Source of the DNA: Bacillota bacterium
Lineage (GTDB): Bacteria > Bacillota > Clostridia > Christensenellales > CAG-917
Reading direction: 5' to 3'
Length of the DNA stretch: 64,000 bases
Assembly (NCBI GenBank): GCA_023665365.1
Contig: JAMPEA010000005.1
Location: 21,574-85,573, forward strand
In this document: positions 7,568 through 19,182 of the stretch, piece by piece
How positions within the stretch are numbered: position 1 is the first letter of the stretch
Layout: each line of letters opens with the position of its first letter
Made by a program: the position numbers and the translations under genes
Notes under the pieces: generated by a model
The model's input: only the letters and a program-made list of their open reading frames with translations
What the model was told of the DNA's origin: nothing
The model's database searches: none

Positions 7568-10500
7568 TTAGCTAAGCCCTTTCCAATAAATATCGTAATC
7601 TTTGATGATATAAGACCCCGATTCGGATTGATATTTTGTTCCGCCGAATTTGCCGATTGTTGAAGTCATAACTTTTGAAGTCCCGACAATTTCATACTTA
7701 GCCTTAAACTCATTCCAAGCGGCATTTATTATTTGTCTTGCCCGCGTCTTAAAAGCGTCGCTGCCGGCGCATTTCATTCGGTACTCGTCGTCTTTTTTTG
7801 CGTTTTCGATTTTGGATTTCAAGTTGCCCATTTCTCTGATTGTGTCGTTCGTCCATAAATCGTCGTCGTTCATATTAAATTCTTCCACAAAGTCTTGATT
7901 TATGCCTGCACTGCGCAAACCTGCCCGCACGCTATCTTGATTGCTTGTATAAGCGGAAGAAAGACTTTCTACGCCGGACACGCTTACAATTATTTTAACG
8001 TGCGGAATGTACGACATATTTTTAGGATATTTTTCTACGACCTTTTCCAATTCAAAGGTGACGAAAACGGACAATCTGCTTACGTATTTATATTCTTCTC
8101 TTAGGCGATTTTGGATTTCGTCTATTATATTTTTTACGTCTATCGGCGATTTGTCGGATACCGACGACAAAGATGAATCTTCGCTTGAAATCTTATCTAT
8201 CATTTCTTTTGCGCGCGTCCTTTCTCCGTTGAAATCCGCAATGCTTCGGGTGTAAACCCTGTTGTATAGATTAAATGCCTTTTTTAAATTTTTATCCACG
8301 ACCCTGCCGGAATAATATGAGTCCGCCAACCTCATCAAGTTTTGCGTGGAAATCCTGCCGAGTGCCTTTTCAAAGCACTTGACGGCATACAGCTCGTTTT
8401 GCACGCAACCGTGTCCGCTCCAAAAGTATTCGCCCAAACATTCCCAAGCAAACGTCGATCTTCCGCTATTAGACAGTGCAAATTCTATATTTTCTAAAAC
8501 TCGCTTTCTTCTGTTTTTATCCAACTTGTCCATTGGCTCGAAGCCGTCGTTGTAGTTTCGCAATATCTGCTCAATATCAATATCGGCATTAAGCGCAGAC
8601 GGTTTTCTTTGCGCAACTGTCGATACGTTTGCCTTATCGGGTTCTTTAACGCTTGTTTTTGTCACGTCGGCTTGGTCGGACTTAACGGCATAATTATTTT
8701 CGGCAATATTATCCGCATTTGAATTTTCAAAAACAACGCCGCTCTTTTTAAGTTCCTTACACTCTCTTAGGCAAGATTCCACGTAAGGGTTTTTATCCGC
8801 CTTGTATGACAATTCGTAATATTCGATAGCCTTATCCAAGTCTTTGGATTTGCCGTTTTCGCCGTTGAAAAAGTCGTCCGCGAGATTTTTGAAATACTCG
8901 GCGCGATTGATAGCATCTTCGATATTTTTTAGCTGTTCCGCCTCTCTTTCTTTTGCGCGCTCCCAAGCGATTTTCATTCGCTCCTCGTCTTCGCGCTTGA
9001 TTTCCTCCTCTTGAATTTTCGTGAGCTTTTTAAGAATAGTTTTATCAGGAACGATTGCATTGTCTTTTATTTCATAAGGAACGTTATTTCCAAAGACGTT
9101 TCCCGCAATATCCACCGCTCGTGTATCTGCAAGCAAAACTTTATCAATCTTTCCGTTTGTTAAAACCAAACTACTTTGGGCATCTGCACCGAAAGCGTAT
9201 CCGTCAATCTGAGTGAGATTTTTTGCATTGCTAAGGTCAACAATTTTCAAATTTTTACAGTTTGCAAACGCGCGGCTGCTAATAAATTCCAGTTTACTAT
9301 TTTTTGCAAGCGTGACTTCTTTCAAACTGTGACATCCGAAGAATGCTTTTTCGCCGATAGTTTTAACGTTTTTCGGAATAGTGATTTTTTCTATTCCCGT
9401 ACCAGCAAAAGCCTGATAGGGAATGGTTTTAAGATGCTCGCACTTTTCCAAATTGACTTTTTTCAGCGAAATGCAATCGAGAAAGGAGTTGTCGGTTAAA
9501 CTCAAAAGATTTCGACTCAAAATCAACCTTGTTACGTAGCCGAAGTGAAATTTCGCCTTGGAATAAAACATATCTTCATAATCTTCATTTAGATTTTTAC
9601 CCTGAGCAAGCCGAGAAAAGGACGAATCAAACGTGCCTTGTCCCCAATACCTTGTCACAAAATCGGGAAACTCAACCGTTTTACATTTTGAGTTTTTGAG
9701 ATTTTCGTTGAAGTTTTTAATGAAATAGAAGCCGTCGTTGTCAATATCGTTGTCGTAATCGAAATACTTCATTTTGTTCATGTGCGACTTGTAGTACGAC
9801 TTAGACGGTTTTTTCAAAACAATCTTTTCGTCATCTTCAACCGACTTGTTTTTAAGGCGTTCGCTTTTCTCGTATTCTTTATCTCGTTGTTCCTCTCTAA
9901 GCTGAATTTGCTTATATTCTTCAAAACTTCTGACGGGATCGGAATTAACTTTAACGTTCTCTTGGTCACTGCTGAAATCCGGCTCGTTTTCATAGAAAAT
10001 CACGTTATATCTTTGAGGAAAAGAGTTTTCTTCGATATGACAACCTTTCGGAAGATAAATATCTACGCACTTTTCTTCTTTACTGCTAAATCCCTCGCCA
10101 AACATAAAACTTTCAACGCTTTGTAGATTTTTTGGGAGTACAAAACTTCCCAAAGACGTGCCGACAAATGCGCGCGTTTTAATCAGTCTCAATTTATCTG
10201 CACGCGAAAAATCTACTGCCACCAAATCTCCGCAATCGCCAAAAGCCTCTTTGCCGATTACTTCCAAATTCGCCCCGAATACGACAGCCGAAATTTGCGG
10301 CTCGTCAACCAGTCTGTCGATTTCTTCCTCCAACGTTTCAAAAAAGTGTTTGCCCACTTCCGAGAAACACTCGTCGGCTATGGCATAGGCGCAATCGGGT
10401 ATGATAAGTCGCTCTTGGATTTTTCCGAGTTTGGAAAGCCCCGTGATAACAACGCCTTTTCCTGTGCCGTTATCCTTCCAGGCGATTTTCCAAGTAAAGT

Positions 10501-11548
10501 ATTTCAACTCCTTTTTATCTTGTTTGCTTAATTTTACGGCGGCGCTCAACCCGTCGACATTTGCCTGCATGAATTTTTGTTTGAATTCTTTTTGATTTTG
10601 TTTATCAATCGCCGCCTTTTCTTTTGCTTCCTCTTTATCGATTTTATCAAACTCTTTTTCCAGTTTTTTCCATTCTTCCTCTTGTTGTTTGCGCTCTTCT
10701 TCCGCTTTAATTTCTTCTAATTTGCCCAGCCCCTCTTCACGATAAATTTTCAGTTCTTTATGGAACTGCTTAATCTTTTCGGCTTCTAATTTATCTTCTT
10801 CCTTTTGTTGTTTCTTCTTTGCCCTATCTCCTTTCGCCGTTCTCACTTCCTCCTCTCCAAACGTAGACGCAATCGGAAGCGCGGACTCATCTTCATAATA
10901 ATAAAATTCAAAGCCCTTATCAAAAGAAAATTTTGTAAAATGACAATTTTTCGGAATATAAAGAGGAGACAATTTACCGCCCGCACGATAAGCCTTATAC
11001 TCGGCGTTTTTGGCGTCGATTTCTGCGATTTTATTCTGATAAATTTTCCATTCCAAATCGTCAAAATCGTCAGCTGCATAAGCGGGATATGCATAGCCCA
11101 TAGCATTTCTATCCCTGCAAAAAGCATAATCTTCAATCACTGCAATGTTTTTGGGAAGAATCAGCTCCTCTATACTGTTATCGCCTTCAAAAGCGCTTTC
11201 TCCGATTTTTCGTAAATTTTCCGCGCGAGAAAAATCCAACGTTTCGAGCCAATAGCACTTGTAGAACGCATATTTTTCTATTTCTTCAACGTTTTTCCCA
11301 AAATGAACGGTTCGAATACGTTTATTGGGCGTTGTAAAATCGCCCTTTTTTACGTGCAGTTCTCTTTTGAAGCAGTCCTGTCCGACTATATTCACGCAGT
11401 CGGGGATAGTCAAAACAGTTTGCAGTTGACCGAGTTTAGTCAAATCATAGATGACTAATTTTTGTTCGCCTCTATCGTTTTCGATAATTTTCCACTTGAA
11501 AAATCCAAGGTCTTGCTTGTCCTGTTGAGTTAAAACCAATTTTGACAT
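7568..11548 (-). CDS. Giant cytoplasmic BspA-type LRR protein with coiled coil and Sel1/TPR-like repeats
   Basis: 1326 residues with no signal peptide or membrane segment. The N-terminal module (about 4-130: LTQQDKQDLGFFKWKI, TVLTIPDC, then LRR_5 repeats such as LRKIGESAFEGDNSIEEL) is duplicated at about 343-500 (LSKQDKKELKYFTWKI, RLIIPDC). A Lys/Glu-rich coiled coil (about 235-330) separates them, a third LRR block lies near 640-800 (VKTIGEKAFFGCHSLKEV), and Sel1/TPR-like helical repeats follow (about 880-930 and 1000-1110, for example LADSYYSGRVVDKNLKKAFNLYNRVY). The C-terminal ~200 residues are unassigned. BspA repeats are mostly known from surface proteins, so an intracellular form inside the replication locus is odd. 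Likely a binding scaffold; partner unknown. GGGAAAGAGT precedes ATG 11548. Confidence 0.8.
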   Translation of the reverse strand: MSKLVLTQQDKQDLGFFKWKIIENDRGEQKLVIYDLTKLGQLQTVLTIPDCVNIVGQDCFKRELHVKKGDFTTPNKRIRTVHFGKNVEEIEKYAFYKCYWLETLDFSRAENLRKIGESAFEGDNSIEELILPKNIAVIEDYAFCRDRNAMGYAYPAYAADDFDDLEWKIYQNKIAEIDAKNAEYKAYRAGGKLSPLYIPKNCHFTKFSFDKGFEFYYYEDESALPIASTFGEEEVRTAKGDRAKKKQQKEEDKLEAEKIKQFHKELKIYREEGLGKLEEIKAEEERKQQEEEWKKLEKEFDKIDKEEAKEKAAIDKQNQKEFKQKFMQANVDGLSAAVKLSKQDKKELKYFTWKIAWKDNGTGKGVVITGLSKLGKIQERLIIPDCAYAIADECFSEVGKHFFETLEEEIDRLVDEPQISAVVFGANLEVIGKEAFGDCGDLVAVDFSRADKLRLIKTRAFVGTSLGSFVLPKNLQSVESFMFGEGFSSKEEKCVDIYLPKGCHIEENSFPQRYNVIFYENEPDFSSDQENVKVNSDPVRSFEEYKQIQLREEQRDKEYEKSERLKNKSVEDDEKIVLKKPSKSYYKSHMNKMKYFDYDNDIDNDGFYFIKNFNENLKNSKCKTVEFPDFVTRYWGQGTFDSSFSRLAQGKNLNEDYEDMFYSKAKFHFGYVTRLILSRNLLSLTDNSFLDCISLKKVNLEKCEHLKTIPYQAFAGTGIEKITIPKNVKTIGEKAFFGCHSLKEVTLAKNSKLEFISSRAFANCKNLKIVDLSNAKNLTQIDGYAFGADAQSSLVLTNGKIDKVLLADTRAVDIAGNVFGNNVPYEIKDNAIVPDKTILKKLTKIQEEEIKREDEERMKIAWERAKEREAEQLKNIEDAINRAEYFKNLADDFFNGENGKSKDLDKAIEYYELSYKADKNPYVESCLRECKELKKSGVVFENSNADNIAENNYAVKSDQADVTKTSVKEPDKANVSTVAQRKPSALNADIDIEQILRNYNDGFEPMDKLDKNRRKRVLENIEFALSNSGRSTFAWECLGEYFWSGHGCVQNELYAVKCFEKALGRISTQNLMRLADSYYSGRVVDKNLKKAFNLYNRVYTRSIADFNGERTRAKEMIDKISSEDSSLSSVSDKSPIDVKNIIDEIQNRLREEYKYVSRLSVFVTFELEKVVEKYPKNMSYIPHVKIIVSVSGVESLSSAYTSNQDSVRAGLRSAGINQDFVEEFNMNDDDLWTNDTIREMGNLKSKIENAKKDDEYRMKCAGSDAFKTRARQIINAAWNEFKAKYEIVGTSKVMTSTIGKFGGTKYQSESGSYIIKDYDIYWKGLS

Positions 11549-11629
11549 ACTCTTTCCCTATAAGTTTTATCGATTGCGCTTTCTTAGCGTACTCTTATTT
11601 GCTTTTTGATAATTGCAAAAGAAAACACC

Positions 11630-12553
11630 CTATTTAGGGGTGTTTTTGTTTTGATTGTTGTAGATTTGAAGCAGTTGCATAATCGCGTGGATTCTTTCAA
11701 GGTCGTCGTTGCTGAAATAGTCTATCGTTATGCGTCCCTTCGAGCCGTTTCTGACAAGGTTTACTTTTGTGGAGAAAAGGCGTTTCATATCGTTTACAAA
11801 GGATTTCAGTTCGAGCGGGAGCGGTTCTTTCGCCTTGCGTTTGGTTGCGGTCTGTTGCGCGCTGTCGGAGAAGTAGTTTTGCACTATTCTTTCGAGGTCG
11901 CGCACCGAAATATCCTCGTCGCAGGCGAGCTTTGCAAACTCGATGAGTTTATCCTTGTTGTCCACGGTGAGGATAGTCCTCGCGTGACCGGGAGAGAGTT
12001 TGCCGGTTTTCACCATATCCATAACTTCTTCCGGAAGCTGCAAAAGGCGAAGCGTATTCGTGACGTAGGGACGGGATTTGCCGATACGCACGGCGACTTC
12101 CTCTTGTGTAAGCCCGTGATTTTCCATAAGTTCGCGGATGCCCTCGGCGGCTTCTATTGCGTTGAGGTTTTCGCGGTGCAGGTTTTCGATAAGCGAGATT
12201 TCCTGTATCTGTTGAGGGGAAAGCTCCTTGACTATTGCGGGAACTGTCTTTAAGCCCGCAATCAGACTCGCGCGGAAACGGCGCTCGCCCGCTATAATCA
12301 AGTATCTGCCGTTTTCACTCTTGACGAGAAGGATGGGTTGCAAAACGCCGTACATCGAAATCGACGTCGCCATCGACTGCAAACTTTCCTCGTCGAAAGT
12401 CTTACGCGGCTGGTTGGGGTTGCGGTCGATAAGATGAATGTCTATTTCCTGCGTGGAGAGGTCGCCCTCTATGTCCACTTTGACGTTTTCGGTATTATCT
12501 CTGAAAAGAGCGCTCATGCCTCTTTGCCCGAGACCGCCTTTGTTGTTTGCCAT
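11630..12553 (-). CDS. parB: Chromosome partitioning protein ParB (Spo0J-type)
   Basis: 307 residues. The N-terminal CTPase/ParB fold has the motifs PNQPRKTFDEESL and GRYLIIAGERRFRAS; the central helix-turn-helix, EEVAVRIGKSRPYVTNTLRLL, binds parS; the C-terminus dimerises. ParB loads on parS and spreads as a CTP-dependent clamp. Four parS matches lie 3 kb upstream. It follows parA by eight bases with GAGGTG as ribosome site, so the two form one operon. Confidence 0.97.
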   Translation of the reverse strand: MANNKGGLGQRGMSALFRDNTENVKVDIEGDLSTQEIDIHLIDRNPNQPRKTFDEESLQSMATSISMYGVLQPILLVKSENGRYLIIAGERRFRASLIAGLKTVPAIVKELSPQQIQEISLIENLHRENLNAIEAAEGIRELMENHGLTQEEVAVRIGKSRPYVTNTLRLLQLPEEVMDMVKTGKLSPGHARTILTVDNKDKLIEFAKLACDEDISVRDLERIVQNYFSDSAQQTATKRKAKEPLPLELKSFVNDMKRLFSTKVNLVRNGSKGRITIDYFSNDDLERIHAIMQLLQIYNNQNKNTPK

Positions 12554-12561
12554 ATTTCACC

Positions 12562-13329
12562 TCACTTTAATCTTGCCGAAAATTCGTTTGCGAGCGCCTC
12601 GTAGGCGACTGCGCCGCTGCACTTTTTGTCGTATAAAATAACGGGTTTGCCGTAGCTCGGAGCTTCTGCAAGGCGGATATTGCGCGGAATTCTCGTAGAA
12701 AACACCTTGTCGCCGAACACTTTCATAATCTCTTCGAGCACGCCCTTTGACAGCTTGGAACGACTGTCGAACATCGTAAGCACGACGCCGTCCACTTCCA
12801 AACTCTTGTTGAGGAATTTTTTGACGAGCTTAATCGTGTTCATCATCTGGCTGAGACCTTCAAGAGCATAGTATTCGCTTTGTATGGGAATTATGACCCC
12901 GTGCGAAGCCGTGAGCGCGTTGACCGTGAGAAGCCCCAAAGACGGAGGACAGTCGATGAAGATATAATCGTAACTATCCTCTATCTCGGCGAGCTTTTCC
13001 TGCAAGACGCGTTCTCTGCCGATGACTATTTGCGAAAGTTCGAGCTCCGCTCCTGCGAGGTCGCAGGACGCGGGAATAAAATCGAGCGTCTCGACCTCCG
13101 ACTTGCGCACCGCGTCTTTTGCGGGCAAATCTCCGCACAGAACGTCGTATACGGAGTTTTTTGGTTGCTTGTCAAACTCGCCGAGCGCGCTCGACGCGTT
13201 GCACTGCGCGTCGAAATCGACGACGAGTATACGCTTGCCGTGAAGAGCCAAGCTCGCGGCGAGATTTACGCACGTCGTGGTTTTGCCGACGCCGCCCTTT
13301 TGATTTGAAAACGAAATTATCCTAGCCAT
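12562..13329 (-). CDS. parA: Chromosome partitioning ATPase ParA (Soj)
   Basis: 255 residues, small Soj-type. Deviant Walker A KGGVGKTT (11-18), Walker A' switch VDFDAQCNAS (about 37-46) and Walker B-like FIDCPPSLGLL (about 123-133) are all intact. It binds nucleoid DNA as an ATP dimer and moves or releases ParB-parS complexes; in Gram-positive bacteria Soj also modulates DnaA. First gene of the parA-parB operon. The rsmG gene often next to this pair is instead at 22.8 kb. Confidence 0.97.
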   Translation of the reverse strand: MARIISFSNQKGGVGKTTTCVNLAASLALHGKRILVVDFDAQCNASSALGEFDKQPKNSVYDVLCGDLPAKDAVRKSEVETLDFIPASCDLAGAELELSQIVIGRERVLQEKLAEIEDSYDYIFIDCPPSLGLLTVNALTASHGVIIPIQSEYYALEGLSQMMNTIKLVKKFLNKSLEVDGVVLTMFDSRSKLSKGVLEEIMKVFGDKVFSTRIPRNIRLAEAPSYGKPVILYDKKCSGAVAYEALANEFSARLK

Positions 13330-13429
13330 ATTAGTTTGAGTTTAGCACAAGAATAAAAATAATTCAACATAAACCGCGCTATTTAACGATAACTTATCAA
13401 AAAATTTGCGTCGAATATCTTGCGGCTCG

Positions 13430-13450
13430 GCGCGCCTTTAAAAGGCGCGC
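13430..13450 (-). terminator. GC-rich hairpin after the GH13 gene
   Basis: GCGCGCCTT pairs with AAGGCGCGC across three bases, 16 bases past the glucosidase stop. No clear T-run follows, so termination strength is uncertain. Confidence 0.45.
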
Positions 13451-13465
13451 AGGTGTTCGGACAGA

Positions 13466-15157
13466 TTATTTTGCGGGAGTGTAAAACACTTTGCCTGCGT
13501 AGGGGCGCATAACCTCTGCAAACCTGCCGTCGTAAACGGAGATTATCTCGGTCGCGTTTTGAGGAATGAATTTCTTTACGCGCTTGCAAGGCACGCCCTT
13601 TTCGCCGACGTTTAAGATTACGGTGAGCTTGGAACCGTCCTCGGCAATCTTTTCGTATACGAAAAGATTTTTGTCGCGTTTCAGTTTAAGCTCGAATTTG
13701 CCGTATATCGCCGCGTCCTTGTACTGCTTGCGAAGCGCAATCAACTTGCGATAGAAATGCAGTAAGGAATTCGGGTCTTTTTCGGCGGCTTCGACGTTGA
13801 CCGTCTTGTAATTGGGATTGACCGCGTACCAAGGCTCGCAAGTGCAAAATCCCGCATTCTCCGCGTCCGACCACTGTACGGGAGTGCGAGCGCAATCTCT
13901 CGCCGCAGTGTGCGCGACTTTGAGGATATGCTTTTCGGAAAATCCGAATTTTTTCATCAAATCCCTTACGCAGAACGTCGATACGTCTTTGAACTGCGCC
14001 CACGGGTCGCTCCCTTTGGGACACTTGTCGAAGTGCGGCGAAGTCATGCCGATTTCCTGCCCTTGAAACACGAATTGTGTCCCGCTTAGGAAGGTGTACA
14101 TAATGGCGAGACACTTGCCGCTTTCTACGCGATATTTTTCACTGCCGTAGCGCGAAATGATGCGCGCGTGGTCGTGATTTTCAAGATAATTGACGTTCCA
14201 TGCCCTCTTATATAGCTTTGTTTGCCAGTTGTTGTAGATTTTTTTCAGCTTGACGAGGTTGAAGGGGAGCTTCATCCACTCTATCATAATGCAGTCCGCT
14301 TCCATGTGTTGGAAGGAAATCATCATATCGAGCTCCTGCTTGTTCTCGTTTACGAACGTAAGCGCCTTGTCGGGGGTCATAAACGGAGCTTCGCCCACTT
14401 GGAATGCGTCGTAGTCTTTTAGCACCTCTCGATACTCGGCGAGGTACTCGTGTATGTGCGGACCGCAGTCGTAGTGATTGAGCCCTCTCGACGCAGGCAT
14501 AAGCGGATTGCCGTTGGGCAGCCCCTCCGCCTTGCTTATTTGCGTTATGACGTCCTCTCTGAAACCGTCTACGCCCATATCCAACCAGAAGCGCATCACG
14601 TTTTTGACCGCCTCGCGCACCTTGGGATTGTCGTGATTGAGGTCGGGCTGCTCCTTGGCGTAGAGGTGCAGATAATACTCCCCTCTTTCCTTGCAGTATT
14701 CCCACGCAGACCCCGGGAAGGTGGACATCCAGTTGTTGGGGGCTTTTTTGCCGTTTTTGCCCTTGCCCTTTCGCCAAATGTAGAAATCCGTGTAAGGCTC
14801 TTCGCGCTTGACGCTCTTTTTAAACCACACGTGTTGGTCGGACGTGTGATTGATAACCAAGTCCATAACGACGCGCAGTCCCAAAGAATGAGCTCTGTCA
14901 AGCACCTCTTTGAAGTCGTCGAGCGTGCCGTATTCGGGATTTATATCGCAATAATCCGCTATATCGTAGCCGTAATCCGCCTGAGGCGAAACGTATAGCG
15001 GCGAAAACCATATAGCGTCCACGCCCAAACTCTTGATGTAGTCGAGCTTGCCGAGAACGCCTTTGAGGTCGCCTACGCCGTCGTTGTTGCCGTCGCAGAA
15101 CGAGCGCGGCCAAATCTGATACATGGTCATCTCTCTAAACCATTTTCTTTCTTCCAT
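13466..15157 (-). CDS. GH13 alpha-glucosidase (oligo-1,6-glucosidase/trehalose-6-P hydrolase type)
   Basis: 563 residues, the size of GH13 subfamily 31 enzymes. The (beta/alpha)8 barrel motifs are complete: DLVINHTSDQH (99-109), QPDLN (170-174), GFRED with nucleophile Asp202, acid/base Glu256 in QVGEAPF, and ENHDHAR with Asp329. No signal peptide, so it acts on imported alpha-glucosides such as isomaltose, sucrose or a phosphorylated disaccharide; the exact substrate cannot be read. AGGAGGATACT precedes ATG 15157. It stands between parA and the candidate origin and has no transporter neighbour. Confidence 0.9.
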   Translation of the reverse strand: MEERKWFREMTMYQIWPRSFCDGNNDGVGDLKGVLGKLDYIKSLGVDAIWFSPLYVSPQADYGYDIADYCDINPEYGTLDDFKEVLDRAHSLGLRVVMDLVINHTSDQHVWFKKSVKREEPYTDFYIWRKGKGKNGKKAPNNWMSTFPGSAWEYCKERGEYYLHLYAKEQPDLNHDNPKVREAVKNVMRFWLDMGVDGFREDVITQISKAEGLPNGNPLMPASRGLNHYDCGPHIHEYLAEYREVLKDYDAFQVGEAPFMTPDKALTFVNENKQELDMMISFQHMEADCIMIEWMKLPFNLVKLKKIYNNWQTKLYKRAWNVNYLENHDHARIISRYGSEKYRVESGKCLAIMYTFLSGTQFVFQGQEIGMTSPHFDKCPKGSDPWAQFKDVSTFCVRDLMKKFGFSEKHILKVAHTAARDCARTPVQWSDAENAGFCTCEPWYAVNPNYKTVNVEAAEKDPNSLLHFYRKLIALRKQYKDAAIYGKFELKLKRDKNLFVYEKIAEDGSKLTVILNVGEKGVPCKRVKKFIPQNATEIISVYDGRFAEVMRPYAGKVFYTPAK

Positions 15158-15338
15158 AGTATCCTCCTATCCATATGCGGGAAGAACCGCCGAAAATTCA
15201 TTATAGATAAATAATAACAGTTTTAAGCGATAAATTCAATAGAGATTTTCTTCAAAACGATGAAAAGCGGTCAAAAAAATGACGGAATTGGTTTACAAAT
15301 AAACTTAAACTTATTAAAATATGCCGAAATGTCAAAAA

Positions 15339-15437
15339 TTATTCACATATCCACATATTTATCCACATAAAAATTGCGCAGAAAGGAAAAATTTGGGTGA
15401 AAGGAAGATAATCGCAAAAATTATGCACATATGCACG
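15339..15437 (+). promoter_or_regulatory. DnaA-box cluster
   Basis: TTATTCACA (15339-15347), ATATCCACA (15347-15355) and a perfect TTATCCACA (15359-15367) are nearly contiguous; TTATGCACA follows at 15421-15429 and ATATGCACG at 15429-15437. Regular same-strand spacing is typical of a functional origin. Confidence 0.7.
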
Positions 15438-15667
15438 GTGAATTTCATAGGATAATAAGTTAGATATTTTTGCAAAATCTCGTGAAACAAAAGCTAAAAA
15501 TGCGCTGATTTTTTGCGAAACAATTTGCCCCGAAAAATTTGGGTGAAAGAAAGCAAAAATAAGCTAAAATCGAGCAAATTCCCATCAAGGACAAAGGAAC
15601 GATTTTCCCCAAACCCCACTAAAAAGCCGTCAAAATCCCACTAAACAGTAGGATTTTGGCGCTTTTC

Positions 15668-15683
15668 AGTTCCACGTGAAACG
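15668..15683. promoter_or_regulatory. parS site 1
   Basis: AGTTCCACGTGAAACG matches the ParB site consensus TGTTNCACGTGAAACA except at the outer bases. Confidence 0.85.
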
Positions 15684-15698
15684 GCGAGTCTCGAAAAA

Positions 15699-15714
15699 TG
15701 TTCCACGTGAAACA
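15699..15714. promoter_or_regulatory. parS site 2
   Basis: TGTTCCACGTGAAACA is an exact match to the 16-base palindromic consensus bound by Spo0J/ParB. Confidence 0.95.
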
Positions 15715-15733
15715 TTGGCGAAATTAGCATAAT

Positions 15734-15749
15734 TGTTACACGTGAAACG
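15734..15749. promoter_or_regulatory. parS site 3
   Basis: TGTTACACGTGAAACG, one outer-base mismatch to consensus. Confidence 0.88.
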
Positions 15750-15868
15750 TGCAAGCTCAGAGTTTGTAACAATTTTAGCATAGAAAACTTGAATTGTAAA
15801 AATCTTGAATTATATTTTATAAAAATTGCAATAAATTTTGGTTTCATTTTAATATTGGATTGGCTTGA

Positions 15869-15884
15869 TGTTACACGTGAAACA
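15869..15884. promoter_or_regulatory. parS site 4
   Basis: TGTTACACGTGAAACA, exact consensus match. The four sites lie within 217 bases, all between parAB and gyrB. Confidence 0.95.
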
Positions 15885-17087
15885 TTTTGATAAAGCCTGT
15901 ATTTATAATGCGGCTATTATACAAATTGAATTAAATTCGTATGATGCGGAATGTTTTATAAATAAGGTAAATGGCAAATTGTCCAAGATGATTGTGTTGT
16001 CTTGGAATATATTGGCGTTTAGGTTGCGCTATGCGTAAAATGAATTGTTTGCATATGGCTTTGAAGTTCTTTGGTAAGGAATAAATGTAGTGGGTCGTAT
16101 TGTGTGGTAGTGCTGCAAATATAATTTGTGATTATAATTCGACTTGTCATTAAAATTTGCAAATATAGTCAAAGCGGTGATAATGTAGCAGTAATATTGC
16201 CAATCGGCTAAAATAACCAAGGCGATGACATTTATTGCGCCGACAAATGCGAATTTGTTAGAGTGTGCGATTGCATTTGTACTTTGAGAACTTTAAGTAA
16301 ATTTTTGAGTTTGGTATTTGCGCAATTTTAGCCAAGTTAAAGCGCAAAAATCAAGTAAACAGTAGGGTTTTAGCATAAAATCGCCTTATGACAGTAATAG
16401 AACGGAGAGATTAGCGGAAAGATTAGATAATGAAATAAATTCTGTGGCAAATGCAATATAAACATGCGGCAGATTGTGCGGAAGTTTGCGGTTGCGATTT
16501 GATGTGCCTTATATAGATTATATATGCGCTTGATAGTATCGGGTGTCATTCGACGTTGCAAAAACATTTCGTTTTAGGAACGTGCAAAGTTTGGTGATTG
16601 ATATAATGCGTTTTGATTTTGCTTTACAATGTGTATGTGTGGTTATTGCAATATTGAAAATAGAAATGTCAATCAATGGATAATGAGATTGAAGTATATA
16701 TGCGTATGCGAGTGCTTTCTATACGTACATTTTGTAGGGTAGCGGCGGCAGCTGTGTATCAGAGGTGTTGGCGGATGGCGACATGCGTAGAACGGGCGCA
16801 TATCGGCAGTACCATAGGTCGGATATTGATAGGCGGTATCTCAAAATGCGATAAAAGTTTACAAGTAAACCGAATAACAGTATTCGAATAACTGTATCTA
16901 AGTACCTTTCTTTTTTAGTATCGTCTGTCAAGTTGATAATTATATTATGCTCGCGGCGTTTTATCGGCGTTAAGTAGGTGTGTGTATAAAGAATAAAAGC
17001 GATGTGCCGATATTTGCAAAATCGGCTATTAAGAAGATAGGCGTTTTAGGCGAGAGAAGCGCGGCTACGTCGTTGCGTTGCAGATAA

Positions 17088-19169
<2,082 letters not shown>

Positions 19170-19182
19170 TTAGGAGGATACT

